Origin: Gammaproteobacteria bacterium
GTDB taxonomy: Bacteria > Gemmatimonadota > Gemmatimonadetes > Longimicrobiales > Gaopeijiaceae
Reading direction: 5' to 3'
Assembly (NCBI GenBank): GCA_028821195.1
Contig: JAPPHB010000083.1
Span: forward strand, 1 to 64,000
Length of the DNA: 64,000 nt
Positions 54,473 through 62,286 of the stretch are shown one piece after another. The notes beneath the pieces were generated by a model. That model did not search any database and was not told the origin of the DNA. It saw only the letters and a program-made list of their open reading frames with translations. The first letter of the stretch is position 1; each line of letters starts with the position of its first letter. A program made the position numbers and the translations under genes.

Positions 54473-57427
54473 ATGGCCCCGGACCCGCGCCGCCGGCCGG
54501 CGCACCTTCCGGTCGCCCTGCTCCTGCCGCTGGCCGTGGCGGGCCTGTCCATTCCGGTGCACGGCCAGCAGGTCCCGGACTCGATTCCTCCGCCGGGGCC
54601 GCCCGACACGACTGTTGTCGTTGACTCCGCCCGGGTACAGGTCCTCCAGGCGCTCCAACGCCTGGCCGCCCCGCCGCTGCCGGACTCGCTGCGGGAGCTG
54701 CCCGACTCGACGGAACGGGCTCCCCGGCCGGTGACCCCGGGCCCGGACTCCGTGCTAAACGCCCTGCTCTCGCTGCCGGGATACCAGGCCAGCCAGTACG
54801 AGGGCGCCGGGCTCGAGTTCGGGTCGAGCGGCGAGGTGGTCCTCTACGGCAACCCGGACGCGCGCGCGCGATTCTTCCGGGAAGGCGCCGAGCGCATGCA
54901 GCTGGAGGCCGATTCGTCCATCACCATGGACGACTCCACGAACCTGATCTGGACCGAGGGGGCCTCGGTGTTCACGGGGCGCGAGGGCGAACCCCTCAAC
55001 AGCACCTCGATGATCTACAGCCTCGACAGCCAGCGCGGCACCGCCTACAGCGCGCGCACCCGGTTCGCCGAAGGCGGCAGTCCCTGGAACGTGTTCGGCG
55101 ACCTGCCCTCGGTGACGCCCGAGATCGTCCACGGGGCACACGTCGGCTTCACCTCCTGCGACCTGGAGCATCCGCACTACCACTTCGACACCAGCGAGAT
55201 CAAGATCGTGGCGGGCAACATGCTGGTGGCGAGGTCGGTCAAGCTCTACTTCGCCGACGTTCCCGTCTTCTGGTTCCCCTTCATGTTCCAGAGCATCGAG
55301 CGCGGACGCGCCAGCGGCATCCTGACGCCGCGTTTCAGCGTGAACGACATCGTGCGCAGCTCGGCGGGCTACAGTCGCCGCGTCTCCAATCTGGGCTTCT
55401 ACTGGGCCATCAACGACTACGCGGACGCGTCTGTGGCAATGGACTGGTGGGCCGACAACTACGTGGGCGTGACCGGGACCCTGAACTACAACTGGCTGCG
55501 CCAGTTTCTGCGTGGCAACGTCAACTTCCGCAACTTCTGGCGGGAGGACGGGAGCACGACGCTCGCCTTCAGCACCTCCCACAACTGGGAGCTCGACGAG
55601 CGTACGCGCTTCGAGATCCGGTCAAGCTACGCCTCCTCCACCGACTTCGTGCGCCAGAATTCCTTCGACCCGCGCGAGGTCACGCAATCGATCGACTCGC
55701 AGGGAGGGATCAACCGGCGCTTCGACTGGGGCAACGTCTCCATGAGCGCCAACCGTCGCCAGTTCCTCTCCGACGACCGGGTGTCGCTCACGCTGCCGTC
55801 GGCCAACCTCTCGCTCTCGCCGATCACCTTCTTCTCCGCTCCGTCGTCGCGGGCCAGCTGGTACAACAACATCATCTGGACCGGCAGTGGGAACTACACG
55901 CGCAGCATCGAGGACCGGCTGGATCAGCCGCCGGGCGAGTTCAAGGAGAGCCTGGCCGACAAGGAGAACACGCGCGGAGGCCTGTCGTCCAGCCTGAGCC
56001 TGGGCGCGCTCTCCCTGTCGCACAGCCTGAGCTTCAACGAGGCGGTGACCAGGGACGGGCTGGAGGTCTTCGCGCCTGCGGCCGGCCTGGCGGCGGCGGA
56101 CCGGCTCGAGGCCTGGTTTGGCAGCGTGGTCGCGCCCGCGGCCGACAGCGCGTCCCCGGAGCGCGTGGACCTGAGCAGCACCGATCTCACCTGGTCCCAG
56201 ACGCTCAGCTACCAGCAGCGCCTCGTCGGGACGACGACCTTCACGCCCAATCTGTCCATGTCGGGCCGGGCGCTGCAGACGAACAAGATCCCGGAGGCGG
56301 GGTCGCTGGTGTCCGCGCCCACCCGCATCTCCTTCGGCGCCGGGCTCAAGACCGACCTCTACGGGCTCTGGCCGGGCGTGGGGGGCTTCTCCGCCATCCG
56401 CCACAAGCTCTCGCCCGGCTTCGACTATTCGTATGCTCCCGCGGTGACGCAGACGGAGGTTCAGAACGCCGTCTTCGGCCGGGGGGAATTCCGCGCCAAG
56501 AACGAGATGCGGATCCGGCTGAACCAGACCTTCGAGGCGAAGCGCGAAACCGGGGAGTCCGAGGAGGAGGAAGAAGAAGCCCCTCCCGATCCGAGCGGCG
56601 AACCCCGGCGGAGGGAGCGGGCGGAAATCGTTCAGCTGCTGGCCCTGCAGACCAGCGCCGTCAACTATGACTTCGTGCGCGCCGACTCTCTCGGCCAGTT
56701 CACGGACGGCTTCACGACCACCACGCTCTCCAACAGCATCAGCTCGGACTTTCTGCGCGGCCTGCAGATCTCCATGGAGCACCTGCTGTTCGACGAGAGC
56801 GGCCAGGCAGGGGAGGGAAGGCAGTTTGCTCCCCATCTCTCCGGACTCGATCTCTCGTTCTCGCTGAACGCGGCTTCCCCTCCGCTGCGCTGGATCGGAG
56901 GGCTGATCGGGCTGGGGGGCGGCGGAGAGGCGGACCCGGAGCCGGAACCGGAAGAGGACGACCTGCTCGAAGAGGAGGACCCCTTCTCGGCAGCCAGCGG
57001 CCTCGACGAGAGCCAGATCGTGCCGGGTTTCGGCGATACCTCGCGCGATTTCGGCAGGCAGAGCGCTCAGGGTCGTCCCCGCGGCGGTGGGGGCGGATGG
57101 GACGCGAGCGTCTCCTATTCGCTACAGCGCCCGCGCGAAGCCGACCTGGCCCGGCAGATGGTTCAGCTCAACGTCAGGTTCGAGCCTACCGAGCTGTGGC
57201 GCGCGAGCTGGCGTACTTCCTACGACGTGGAGCTGGGGTCGTTCAACGACCACATGATCACGTTCACCCGGCAATTGCATCGCTGGGAAGCCAACTTCGA
57301 TTTCAGGCGCACGGTCACCGGCAACTGGGCGTTCCGCTTCGAGGTGGCCCTGAGCGACAATCGCGATCTGAAGTTCGACTATCAGCAGTACGACCGCTCC
57401 GATCCCCTGGAGAGGCAGTTCCGCTAG
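54473..57427 (+). CDS. lptD: LptD-like outer-membrane LPS assembly protein
   Basis: Predicted outer-membrane barrel that inserts lipopolysaccharide. It is 984 aa and starts 2 nt after tatC. A signal peptide (about 10-32) precedes an OstA/LptA-like N-terminal region. The segment FTSCDLEHPHYHF and VKLYFADVPVFWFPFMFQ is diagnostic of LptD. The large C-terminal part has alternating beta strands. Two acidic low-complexity loops occur (about 695-710 and 820-840). The presence of LptD implies an LPS-type outer membrane, but the overall match is judged by eye. Confidence 0.82.
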   Translation: MAPDPRRRPAHLPVALLLPLAVAGLSIPVHGQQVPDSIPPPGPPDTTVVVDSARVQVLQALQRLAAPPLPDSLRELPDSTERAPRPVTPGPDSVLNALLSLPGYQASQYEGAGLEFGSSGEVVLYGNPDARARFFREGAERMQLEADSSITMDDSTNLIWTEGASVFTGREGEPLNSTSMIYSLDSQRGTAYSARTRFAEGGSPWNVFGDLPSVTPEIVHGAHVGFTSCDLEHPHYHFDTSEIKIVAGNMLVARSVKLYFADVPVFWFPFMFQSIERGRASGILTPRFSVNDIVRSSAGYSRRVSNLGFYWAINDYADASVAMDWWADNYVGVTGTLNYNWLRQFLRGNVNFRNFWREDGSTTLAFSTSHNWELDERTRFEIRSSYASSTDFVRQNSFDPREVTQSIDSQGGINRRFDWGNVSMSANRRQFLSDDRVSLTLPSANLSLSPITFFSAPSSRASWYNNIIWTGSGNYTRSIEDRLDQPPGEFKESLADKENTRGGLSSSLSLGALSLSHSLSFNEAVTRDGLEVFAPAAGLAAADRLEAWFGSVVAPAADSASPERVDLSSTDLTWSQTLSYQQRLVGTTTFTPNLSMSGRALQTNKIPEAGSLVSAPTRISFGAGLKTDLYGLWPGVGGFSAIRHKLSPGFDYSYAPAVTQTEVQNAVFGRGEFRAKNEMRIRLNQTFEAKRETGESEEEEEEAPPDPSGEPRRRERAEIVQLLALQTSAVNYDFVRADSLGQFTDGFTTTTLSNSISSDFLRGLQISMEHLLFDESGQAGEGRQFAPHLSGLDLSFSLNAASPPLRWIGGLIGLGGGGEADPEPEPEEDDLLEEEDPFSAASGLDESQIVPGFGDTSRDFGRQSAQGRPRGGGGGWDASVSYSLQRPREADLARQMVQLNVRFEPTELWRASWRTSYDVELGSFNDHMITFTRQLHRWEANFDFRRTVTGNWAFRFEVALSDNRDLKFDYQQYDRSDPLERQFR

Positions 57428-57429
57428 CG

Positions 57430-57444
57430 GTCCGTGGATGAATC
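57430..57444. repeat. intergenic motif GTCCGTGGATGAATC, copy 2
   Basis: Exact copy of 34547-34561, again beginning 3 nt after a stop codon (of the LptD-like gene). It is followed at once by a strong hairpin (57448-57476). Confidence 0.5.
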
Positions 57445-57447
57445 GGC

Positions 57448-57476
57448 CCGGGCACCGCGAGCGGTGAAGCGCCCGG
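57448..57476 (+). terminator. terminator-like hairpin after lptD
   Basis: CCGGGC (57448-57453) pairs with GCCCGG (57471-57476), with an inner ACCG/CGGT stem around CGAG. No T run follows; GC-rich genomes often use such hairpins with Rho. The rest of the 160-nt gap to the FN3 lipoprotein shows no clear promoter. Confidence 0.45.
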
Positions 57477-57587
57477 CCGGCGGGGCGCTCCCGAGACCGG
57501 CGTTTGGCACACCTCGTGCAGACCAATGGGCGCTGATTGGGCAGGAGACGCCTGCGATGCGCTCCGGGATGCCACGAGGAGGTTCCG

Positions 57588-58754
57588 ATGTTCGGTGACG
57601 GGTATGCGTTTGGACGATGTGCTCGCAGCTTGAAGGCGCTCCTTCTGCTGGGCACCCTGACGGCCTGCGACGAGGATGGAGTGCTGCTCACTCTGGAAGA
57701 TCCGCCCGCCGCGCCGCACGCGCTGGATGCCCACTATTTCGCGGGGGTGGTCACCGTCACATGGACCCTCGCGCCCGGCTGGAGCGGTGAGACCTTCCGC
57801 GTCTACTCCCGGCGCATCACCGACCGGGACTACTTTCTCATCGCCGAGGTAAGCAGCTGCGCGGAGGGAGCCTGCGAATACCGGGACGCCAACGTGGCGG
57901 CGGGGGCGACCTACGAGTACTACGTGGCCGCGGTCGGAGCATCGGGGCTGGAAACACCTTCCAGCCATCTGGTGGAGGTGGCCGTGCCGATGCCGGATCC
58001 TCCCGCCGTGCCGGTTACGGTCCTGGCGACGGCGCTGGACGGATCCGTCTTCCTCACCTGGAGTGACGACGCGCGCGCCGCCGAGGATTTTTCCCACTAC
58101 AGGGTATACCTCGAGGACGGCGATGTCTTCCTCCTGGGCGAGACGGACTCCGAGGGATTCCTCGATCTGCGGGCGAGCAACGGCGAGACCTACAACTATT
58201 TCGTTTCCGCCCTCGACGATCAGGGACACGAGAGCGGGGGCAGCTCGCTGGCGAGCGCGACCCCGCGTCCCGATTACCACGGCGAGCTGATCTACTCCTA
58301 TCTCGACGCGCCGTCGTCTTCGGGTTTTCGGTTCCCGCTGAACGAACAGGACGGACCCATCGTCCACGGCGACGCACCCGACCGCCACTTCCGGTTCGAA
58401 CACGACCAGGCCGGGTGGTGGCTGGTCCCCGGGCCGGGCGCCGAGATCCACAACCGGGTCTTTTCGACCAGCCAGCTCAAGTGCGGACCCGGGAGCGACG
58501 CGGGATGCATCGACGTGACCGTCGCGCCCTCGCGGGACTACACCACCCAGGCGGTGGAGGCGCTGCCCGCGACCACCTACGTGCTTCGCTATTCGGGAGC
58601 CGGCGGCAACCACTACGCGGCGGTGCGGATCACCAGCCAGGGCTACCTGGACGATGGCGCGGTGATGGTCTTCGACTGGGCCCATCAGCTTCAAGCCGGC
58701 AATGTGGGCCTGGAGCGCCGCGGGCCCGCAGCGCTCGTTCGCTACGGGACCTGA
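57588..58754 (+). CDS. FN3-domain lipoprotein with unknown C-terminal domain
   Basis: Not assigned to a named family. ATG 57588 has a perfect AGGAGG 6 nt upstream and gives 388 aa. The signal ends in LTAC (Cys near 27), so it is a predicted lipoprotein. Two fibronectin type III-like domains follow, about 40-130 (VTVTWTLAPGWSGETFRVYSR) and 132-225 (VFLTWSDDARAAEDFSHYRVY). Residues about 226-388 form a beta-rich region with no recognised family, including GFRFPLNEQDGPIVHGD and two Cys. Flanking genes give no function. A surface binding or adhesive role is only inference. Confidence 0.8.
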   Translation: MFGDGYAFGRCARSLKALLLLGTLTACDEDGVLLTLEDPPAAPHALDAHYFAGVVTVTWTLAPGWSGETFRVYSRRITDRDYFLIAEVSSCAEGACEYRDANVAAGATYEYYVAAVGASGLETPSSHLVEVAVPMPDPPAVPVTVLATALDGSVFLTWSDDARAAEDFSHYRVYLEDGDVFLLGETDSEGFLDLRASNGETYNYFVSALDDQGHESGGSSLASATPRPDYHGELIYSYLDAPSSSGFRFPLNEQDGPIVHGDAPDRHFRFEHDQAGWWLVPGPGAEIHNRVFSTSQLKCGPGSDAGCIDVTVAPSRDYTTQAVEALPATTYVLRYSGAGGNHYAAVRITSQGYLDDGAVMVFDWAHQLQAGNVGLERRGPAALVRYGT

Positions 58755-58810
58755 CACCGAACCCGGATCTCCCGGCAATCGGGGACGGTGCGTCCTCTGA
58801 CCGGTTCAGG

Positions 58811-58839
58811 TTGAGAGGGCGCCGCCGCCGGGGTATAAT
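58811..58839 (+). promoter_or_regulatory. near-consensus promoter for a leaderless ftcD message
   Basis: TTGAGA (58811-58816), a 17-nt spacer and a perfect TATAAT (58834-58839) lie just before ftcD. The ATG at 58846 is 6 nt after the -10, the distance at which transcription normally starts, so the mRNA should begin at or next to the start codon. No ribosome-binding site is visible upstream of the ATG. Confidence 0.75.
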
Positions 58840-58845
58840 CGCGAC

Positions 58846-59748
58846 ATGACCCCGGTCCTTGAAGCGGTCCCCAACTTCAGCGAAGGCCGCGACCTTGCTC
58901 TGGTTCGCGAGTTTGCCCGGGTCATCGCCTCCGAGGGCGCCGAAGTGATGGCCCGGAGCGCCGATCCGGACCACCATCGTTCGGTCATCTCCTTCGCCGG
59001 CCCTCCCCGGGTCGTGGAGCGGGCGGCCCTGTCGGTCGCGCGGCTGGCGGTGGAGGCCATCGACATGCGGCGGCACGCGGGCGTACATCCGCGCGTGGGC
59101 GCCCTCGACGTACTCCCGTTCATCCCCGCCCGGGGCCTTGGCCTGGAGGATGCGGCTGCGAGCGCCCGCAGGGTGGCGGAAGGGCTGGCCGCGATGGGGA
59201 TACCCGTGTACCTGTACGGGGCCGCCGGAACCGGCCGCTCCCTGTCCGCTCTGCGGGCCGGAGGCTTCGAGGCGCTCACGGGGGGGTTTCCAGCCGGTCG
59301 CGAGCCCGATATCCTGCCTCGGCCCTGGGCTCATCCGGGCGTCCATCCGACGGCGGGCGCGACCTGCGTCGGAGCCCGGCCGCCCCTCCTCGCGTGGAAT
59401 GTCTGCGTATCGGGGTTATCGTTGGAGCAGGTGAAGGATGTCGCGGGCCGGCTGCGCGAGAGCAGCGGCGGATTTGTCGGGTTGAGGGCGCTGGGGCTAT
59501 ATCTGCCCTCCAGCGACGTATTTCAGATCTCCATGAACCTGGAAGACATGGAACGCACACCGCCCATGCGCGTTTTCGAGGCCATTGAAGCGGAGGTGGA
59601 CCGGATGGGTGGCCGCATCACACAGACAGAGGTCATCGGAACCATCCCCGGGAGCCTGGTCCTTTCCGCGGCCGCCTCCCGCCTCAACCTGCTGGATCCG
59701 GACCCGTCCCGGCTGCGCGAGGCTCTGCTCGCGGAGGTCCGTTCATGA
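58846..59748 (+). CDS. ftcD: glutamate formimidoyltransferase
   Basis: Transfers the formimino group of formiminoglutamate to tetrahydrofolate in histidine breakdown. It is 300 aa, matching the transferase half of FTCD without the cyclodeaminase half. Motifs are the N-terminal VPNFSEGRD, DHHRSVISFAG and RRHAGVHPRVGALDVLPFIP (about 75-94), which holds the catalytic His region. No hut genes are nearby. It sits behind a strong, leaderless-type promoter and overlaps a TPR gene (ATGA). Confidence 0.93.
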   Translation: MTPVLEAVPNFSEGRDLALVREFARVIASEGAEVMARSADPDHHRSVISFAGPPRVVERAALSVARLAVEAIDMRRHAGVHPRVGALDVLPFIPARGLGLEDAAASARRVAEGLAAMGIPVYLYGAAGTGRSLSALRAGGFEALTGGFPAGREPDILPRPWAHPGVHPTAGATCVGARPPLLAWNVCVSGLSLEQVKDVAGRLRESSGGFVGLRALGLYLPSSDVFQISMNLEDMERTPPMRVFEAIEAEVDRMGGRITQTEVIGTIPGSLVLSAAASRLNLLDPDPSRLREALLAEVRS

Positions 59749-60413
59749 CGACCGACGCGCCCCTGGAGCGGGCCGGGGATTCTCCGGGCACGGACCCTCC
59801 CGCCGATCCCGGAGGGGCGGCCCGCGAGTCCGAATCGCCCTCCCCGTATGTCGACCTCAGGGCGCTGCTCCTGGACGACGGGTCGGCGCCGGAGGCGACC
59901 CGGCTGACCGAGGAAGATGAGAACACGGCACCCGGTGAGGACTTCCGGGCCGCGTTGTCGCGCTTCCGGGCCCGGTTGGTCCGCAGCGTTCCGGCCGGGA
60001 ATGCGCGCATCCATCAGGACATGGGCACGGCGTACCGGACCATGGGGCTCGGCCCGGAGGCCATAGCCGAGTTTCAACGTGCGATCCGCGTGGACCCCGC
60101 CAACTCGGCGGCCCATGAGATGCTGGGTCGCTCCCTTCTCGACGCCGGCCACGCCGAACTCGCGGTCAGCACGCTGGCGAAGGCCCTCGACCTGCCCCTC
60201 GAGCGCGAAGACGACTTCCTTGGAATCTACTACTATATGGGGCGCGCTCAGGAGGCGTCCGGCAATCCCGAGGCGGCGTGCGACTTCTACAGGAAGACCC
60301 TCGCAATCGACATCGGCTTTGAGGATGTCGAGGCGCGCCTGCGCGATCTCGGCCGGGCGCCGCGGGGGACGGCCGGCGAGTCGGCGGATCCTGTTCCCGG
60401 CAGCCCCTCCTGA
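59745..60413 (+). CDS. TPR-repeat protein, cytoplasmic
   Basis: No named family. It is 222 aa. The first 60 residues are Pro/Glu/Asp-rich and probably disordered. Residues about 75-205 hold three or four TPR units (GTAYRTMGLGPEAIAEFQRAIRVDP, SLLDAGHAELAVSTLAKALDLP, GNPEAACDFYRKTLAIDI). No signal peptide is visible. Start overlaps the ftcD stop, so the two are likely co-translated. Function unknown. Confidence 0.72.
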   Translation: MTTDAPLERAGDSPGTDPPADPGGAARESESPSPYVDLRALLLDDGSAPEATRLTEEDENTAPGEDFRAALSRFRARLVRSVPAGNARIHQDMGTAYRTMGLGPEAIAEFQRAIRVDPANSAAHEMLGRSLLDAGHAELAVSTLAKALDLPLEREDDFLGIYYYMGRAQEASGNPEAACDFYRKTLAIDIGFEDVEARLRDLGRAPRGTAGESADPVPGSPS

Positions 60414-60441
60414 CCCAGCAACCCCTGGACGAACGGGGACT

Positions 60442-60456
60442 AATCCACGGACTGCC
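60442..60456. repeat. intergenic motif copy, opposite orientation
   Basis: AATCCACGGACTGCC on the + strand. The complement, GTCCGTGGATTAGTC around 60438-60452, matches 13 of 15 positions of the copies at 34547 and 57430. Its TCCACGGxCTGCC core also matches the tandem repeat after rpoA. It lies 29 nt after the TPR stop and 29 nt before the next start. Confidence 0.4.
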
Positions 60457-60484
60457 ACGCCAACCCCTTTCAGGAAAGAGGTCG

Positions 60485-61483
60485 TTGACCCAGCCCGTCA
60501 CCACCAAACCATCCACGCTTGCCCACATCCAGGAGCCCGTGCGCGAGGATCTGGAGCGCGTGCGCGCGGAGCTCCGGCGCATCGTTCGCGCCAATCTGGG
60601 GATGACCGACGAGGTCAACCAGTACCTCCTGCTCATGCGGGGCAAGATGTTCCGCCCCACTCTGGTGCTCCTGGCGGACCGCATATGCGGGGGAGACGGT
60701 GATCCCGCGGTTACCCTGGCGGCGGCCGTCGAACTGGTGCACCTCGCGACCCTGGTTCACGACGATGCCGTGGACCACTCGGTGCTGCGCCGCGGCCTGC
60801 CCACGGTAAACGCGCTGTGGACGCATCAGGTCGCGATCATCATGGGGGACTACCTGTACAGCCGCTCCGTCACCGAGTTGACGCGCGTCGGCAATCTGGA
60901 CGTGCTTCGCTGCCTGGCGATCGCCGCCAACGAGATGAGTCTGGGGGAAATGCGCCAGCTCACCTCCTACGACGCCCTGGACTTCTCCGAAGAGGACTAC
61001 TATGCCCTGATCGCGGCCAAAACGGCATCCCTGATGGCCGCATCCTGCGAGATCGGCGCCCTCGCGACCGGGCCGGATCGCCGGTGCTCGGCGCTCAGGC
61101 GCTTCGGACACAATCTCGGAATGGCGTTTCAGATTGCCGACGACCTGCTGGACTACACCGGGACCGAGGCCGTGACCGGCAAACCCACGGGCCACGATCT
61201 GCGCCAGCGGAAGGTCACACTACCCCTGATCGGAGCGATGAAGGTGGCCGGCGCCAGGGAACGGAAAGGGATTCGCAGGTTCTTTTCCAGCCGCGATCCT
61301 TCCGACGAGGAGATCGCCGGGCTCATCGAGCTGGTGGAGGAACTGGGCGGGCTCGAGTACGCTCGCGAACGGGCGGAACGCTACGCCGGCTGGGCGGCGG
61401 CGGCGCTCGAGGACCTGGAGGCGGGGTCCGCCAAGCAGGCGCTTCTCAGCTCGATCGCCTACGTGGTCGATCGGCGTCGATGA
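60485..61483 (+). CDS. trans-polyprenyl diphosphate synthase
   Basis: Builds a long isoprenoid chain, most likely the side chain of a respiratory quinone. TTG 60485 follows CAGGAAAGAGG and gives 332 aa. The first Asp-rich motif DDAVD is at 93-97 and the second DDLLD at 219-223, both DDxxD. The product chain length cannot be read with confidence from sequence. GKMFRPTLVL is the family substrate motif. It is not next to quinone-ring genes. Confidence 0.92.
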   Translation: MTQPVTTKPSTLAHIQEPVREDLERVRAELRRIVRANLGMTDEVNQYLLLMRGKMFRPTLVLLADRICGGDGDPAVTLAAAVELVHLATLVHDDAVDHSVLRRGLPTVNALWTHQVAIIMGDYLYSRSVTELTRVGNLDVLRCLAIAANEMSLGEMRQLTSYDALDFSEEDYYALIAAKTASLMAASCEIGALATGPDRRCSALRRFGHNLGMAFQIADDLLDYTGTEAVTGKPTGHDLRQRKVTLPLIGAMKVAGARERKGIRRFFSSRDPSDEEIAGLIELVEELGGLEYARERAERYAGWAAAALEDLEAGSAKQALLSSIAYVVDRRR

Positions 61484-61570
61484 GACCTCCGGGAGTCAGG
61501 CACGCGACGGGAGGCACGAAGTCGTTACACAAGCTCCGCGGTCGGGATGGCCGCGGTCGGAGGTCGTCAA

Positions 61571-61852
61571 GTGGCTAAGTTGCTCGAAGCTCGAAGCAGA
61601 TCGTACTCCCGGGCCGTGGTGGTCGTGGTGGGTGGCTTCATCCTGGGTGCGCTGCTTACCCGCCTCGCCCAGTTCATGCCCGAGAGCGCGACCCGGGAGT
61701 TCCTTACCGCGGCGGTGACGGCGAGCCTGGGCCCGGTCTCCGTCGGGCTGGTTGCGCTTGACATTACGCTCGGACCGCTGGCATTTCATTTCAACGTGCT
61801 CACGCTGGCGGGAATCGGCATCGTGGCGCCCATCGTCCGCGCCTGGCTCTAG
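61571..61852 (+). CDS. small membrane protein, DUF4321-like
   Basis: 93 aa from GTG 61571, which has GGAGG 7 nt upstream; an ATG at 61547 is in frame but lacks that support. There are two hydrophobic helices, about 16-37 and 68-88, with a LDITLGPLAFHFNVLTLAG segment between like that of DUF4321 proteins. Function of this family is unknown. It lies between the prenyl synthase and tatA. Confidence 0.7.
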   Translation: MAKLLEARSRSYSRAVVVVVGGFILGALLTRLAQFMPESATREFLTAAVTASLGPVSVGLVALDITLGPLAFHFNVLTLAGIGIVAPIVRAWL

Positions 61853-61968
61853 CAGCCTGCGGACGACCCCCACGGACCCGGCGCGCGAGACGCCGGTATG
61901 AGTTAGATTGACCGGGCACGTCGAACGGACCAGCACGCTTCGCCGGTCTTCAGCGGGAAGGAGCTGTC

Positions 61969-62247
61969 ATGGGATTCAGCGGACTTGGAATGTGGGAGAT
62001 CATCCTGATCTTCCTGGTGTTCTTGCTTCTCTTCGGCGCCAAGCGCCTCCCGGAAATCGGCTCGTCACTGGGCAAGGGGATTCGCGAGTTCAAGAGTTCG
62101 GTGCGCGACATCGAGCGCGAGTTGAAGACACCCCAACAGCCCAAAATGGTCGCACCCTCTCCCGCGGAGAGTTCCGAAGAGGGTGGAGAGCCGCGTAAAC
62201 TCGGCAGTCGAACGGAAGCCGGCGCGGAAGCCGGGACGACTGCCTGA
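61969..62247 (+). CDS. tatA: twin-arginine translocase subunit TatA
   Basis: Pore-forming subunit of the Tat export system. It is 92 aa. One N-terminal membrane helix (WEIILIFLVFLLLFG) is followed by the hinge and amphipathic helix AKRLPEIGSSLGKGIREFKSS, the family pattern, then a disordered tail. A GAAGGAG ribosome-binding site precedes the ATG. It is convergent with the downstream ppiD-like gene and separated from tatC; no tatB is present here. Confidence 0.95.
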   Translation: MGFSGLGMWEIILIFLVFLLLFGAKRLPEIGSSLGKGIREFKSSVRDIERELKTPQQPKMVAPSPAESSEEGGEPRKLGSRTEAGAEAGTTA

Positions 62248-62254
62248 GGAGGCC

Positions 62255-62284
62255 GGGCCGCCGCCCGGGCGAGTGGCGGCGCCC
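62255..62284. terminator. bidirectional terminator-like hairpin
   Basis: GGGCCGCC (62255-62262) pairs with GGCGGCGCCC (62275-62284) with one bulged G, around a 12-nt loop. It fills the 39-nt gap between the convergent tatA and ppiD-like genes, so it could end both messages. No T run is present on either strand. Confidence 0.45.
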
Positions 62285-62286
62285 GC

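Noticed and set aside
61869..61882. CCCACGGACCCGG before tatA as another copy of the dispersed motif
   Set aside because: Only a short partial match to TCCACGGAC; at this GC content it is expected by chance.
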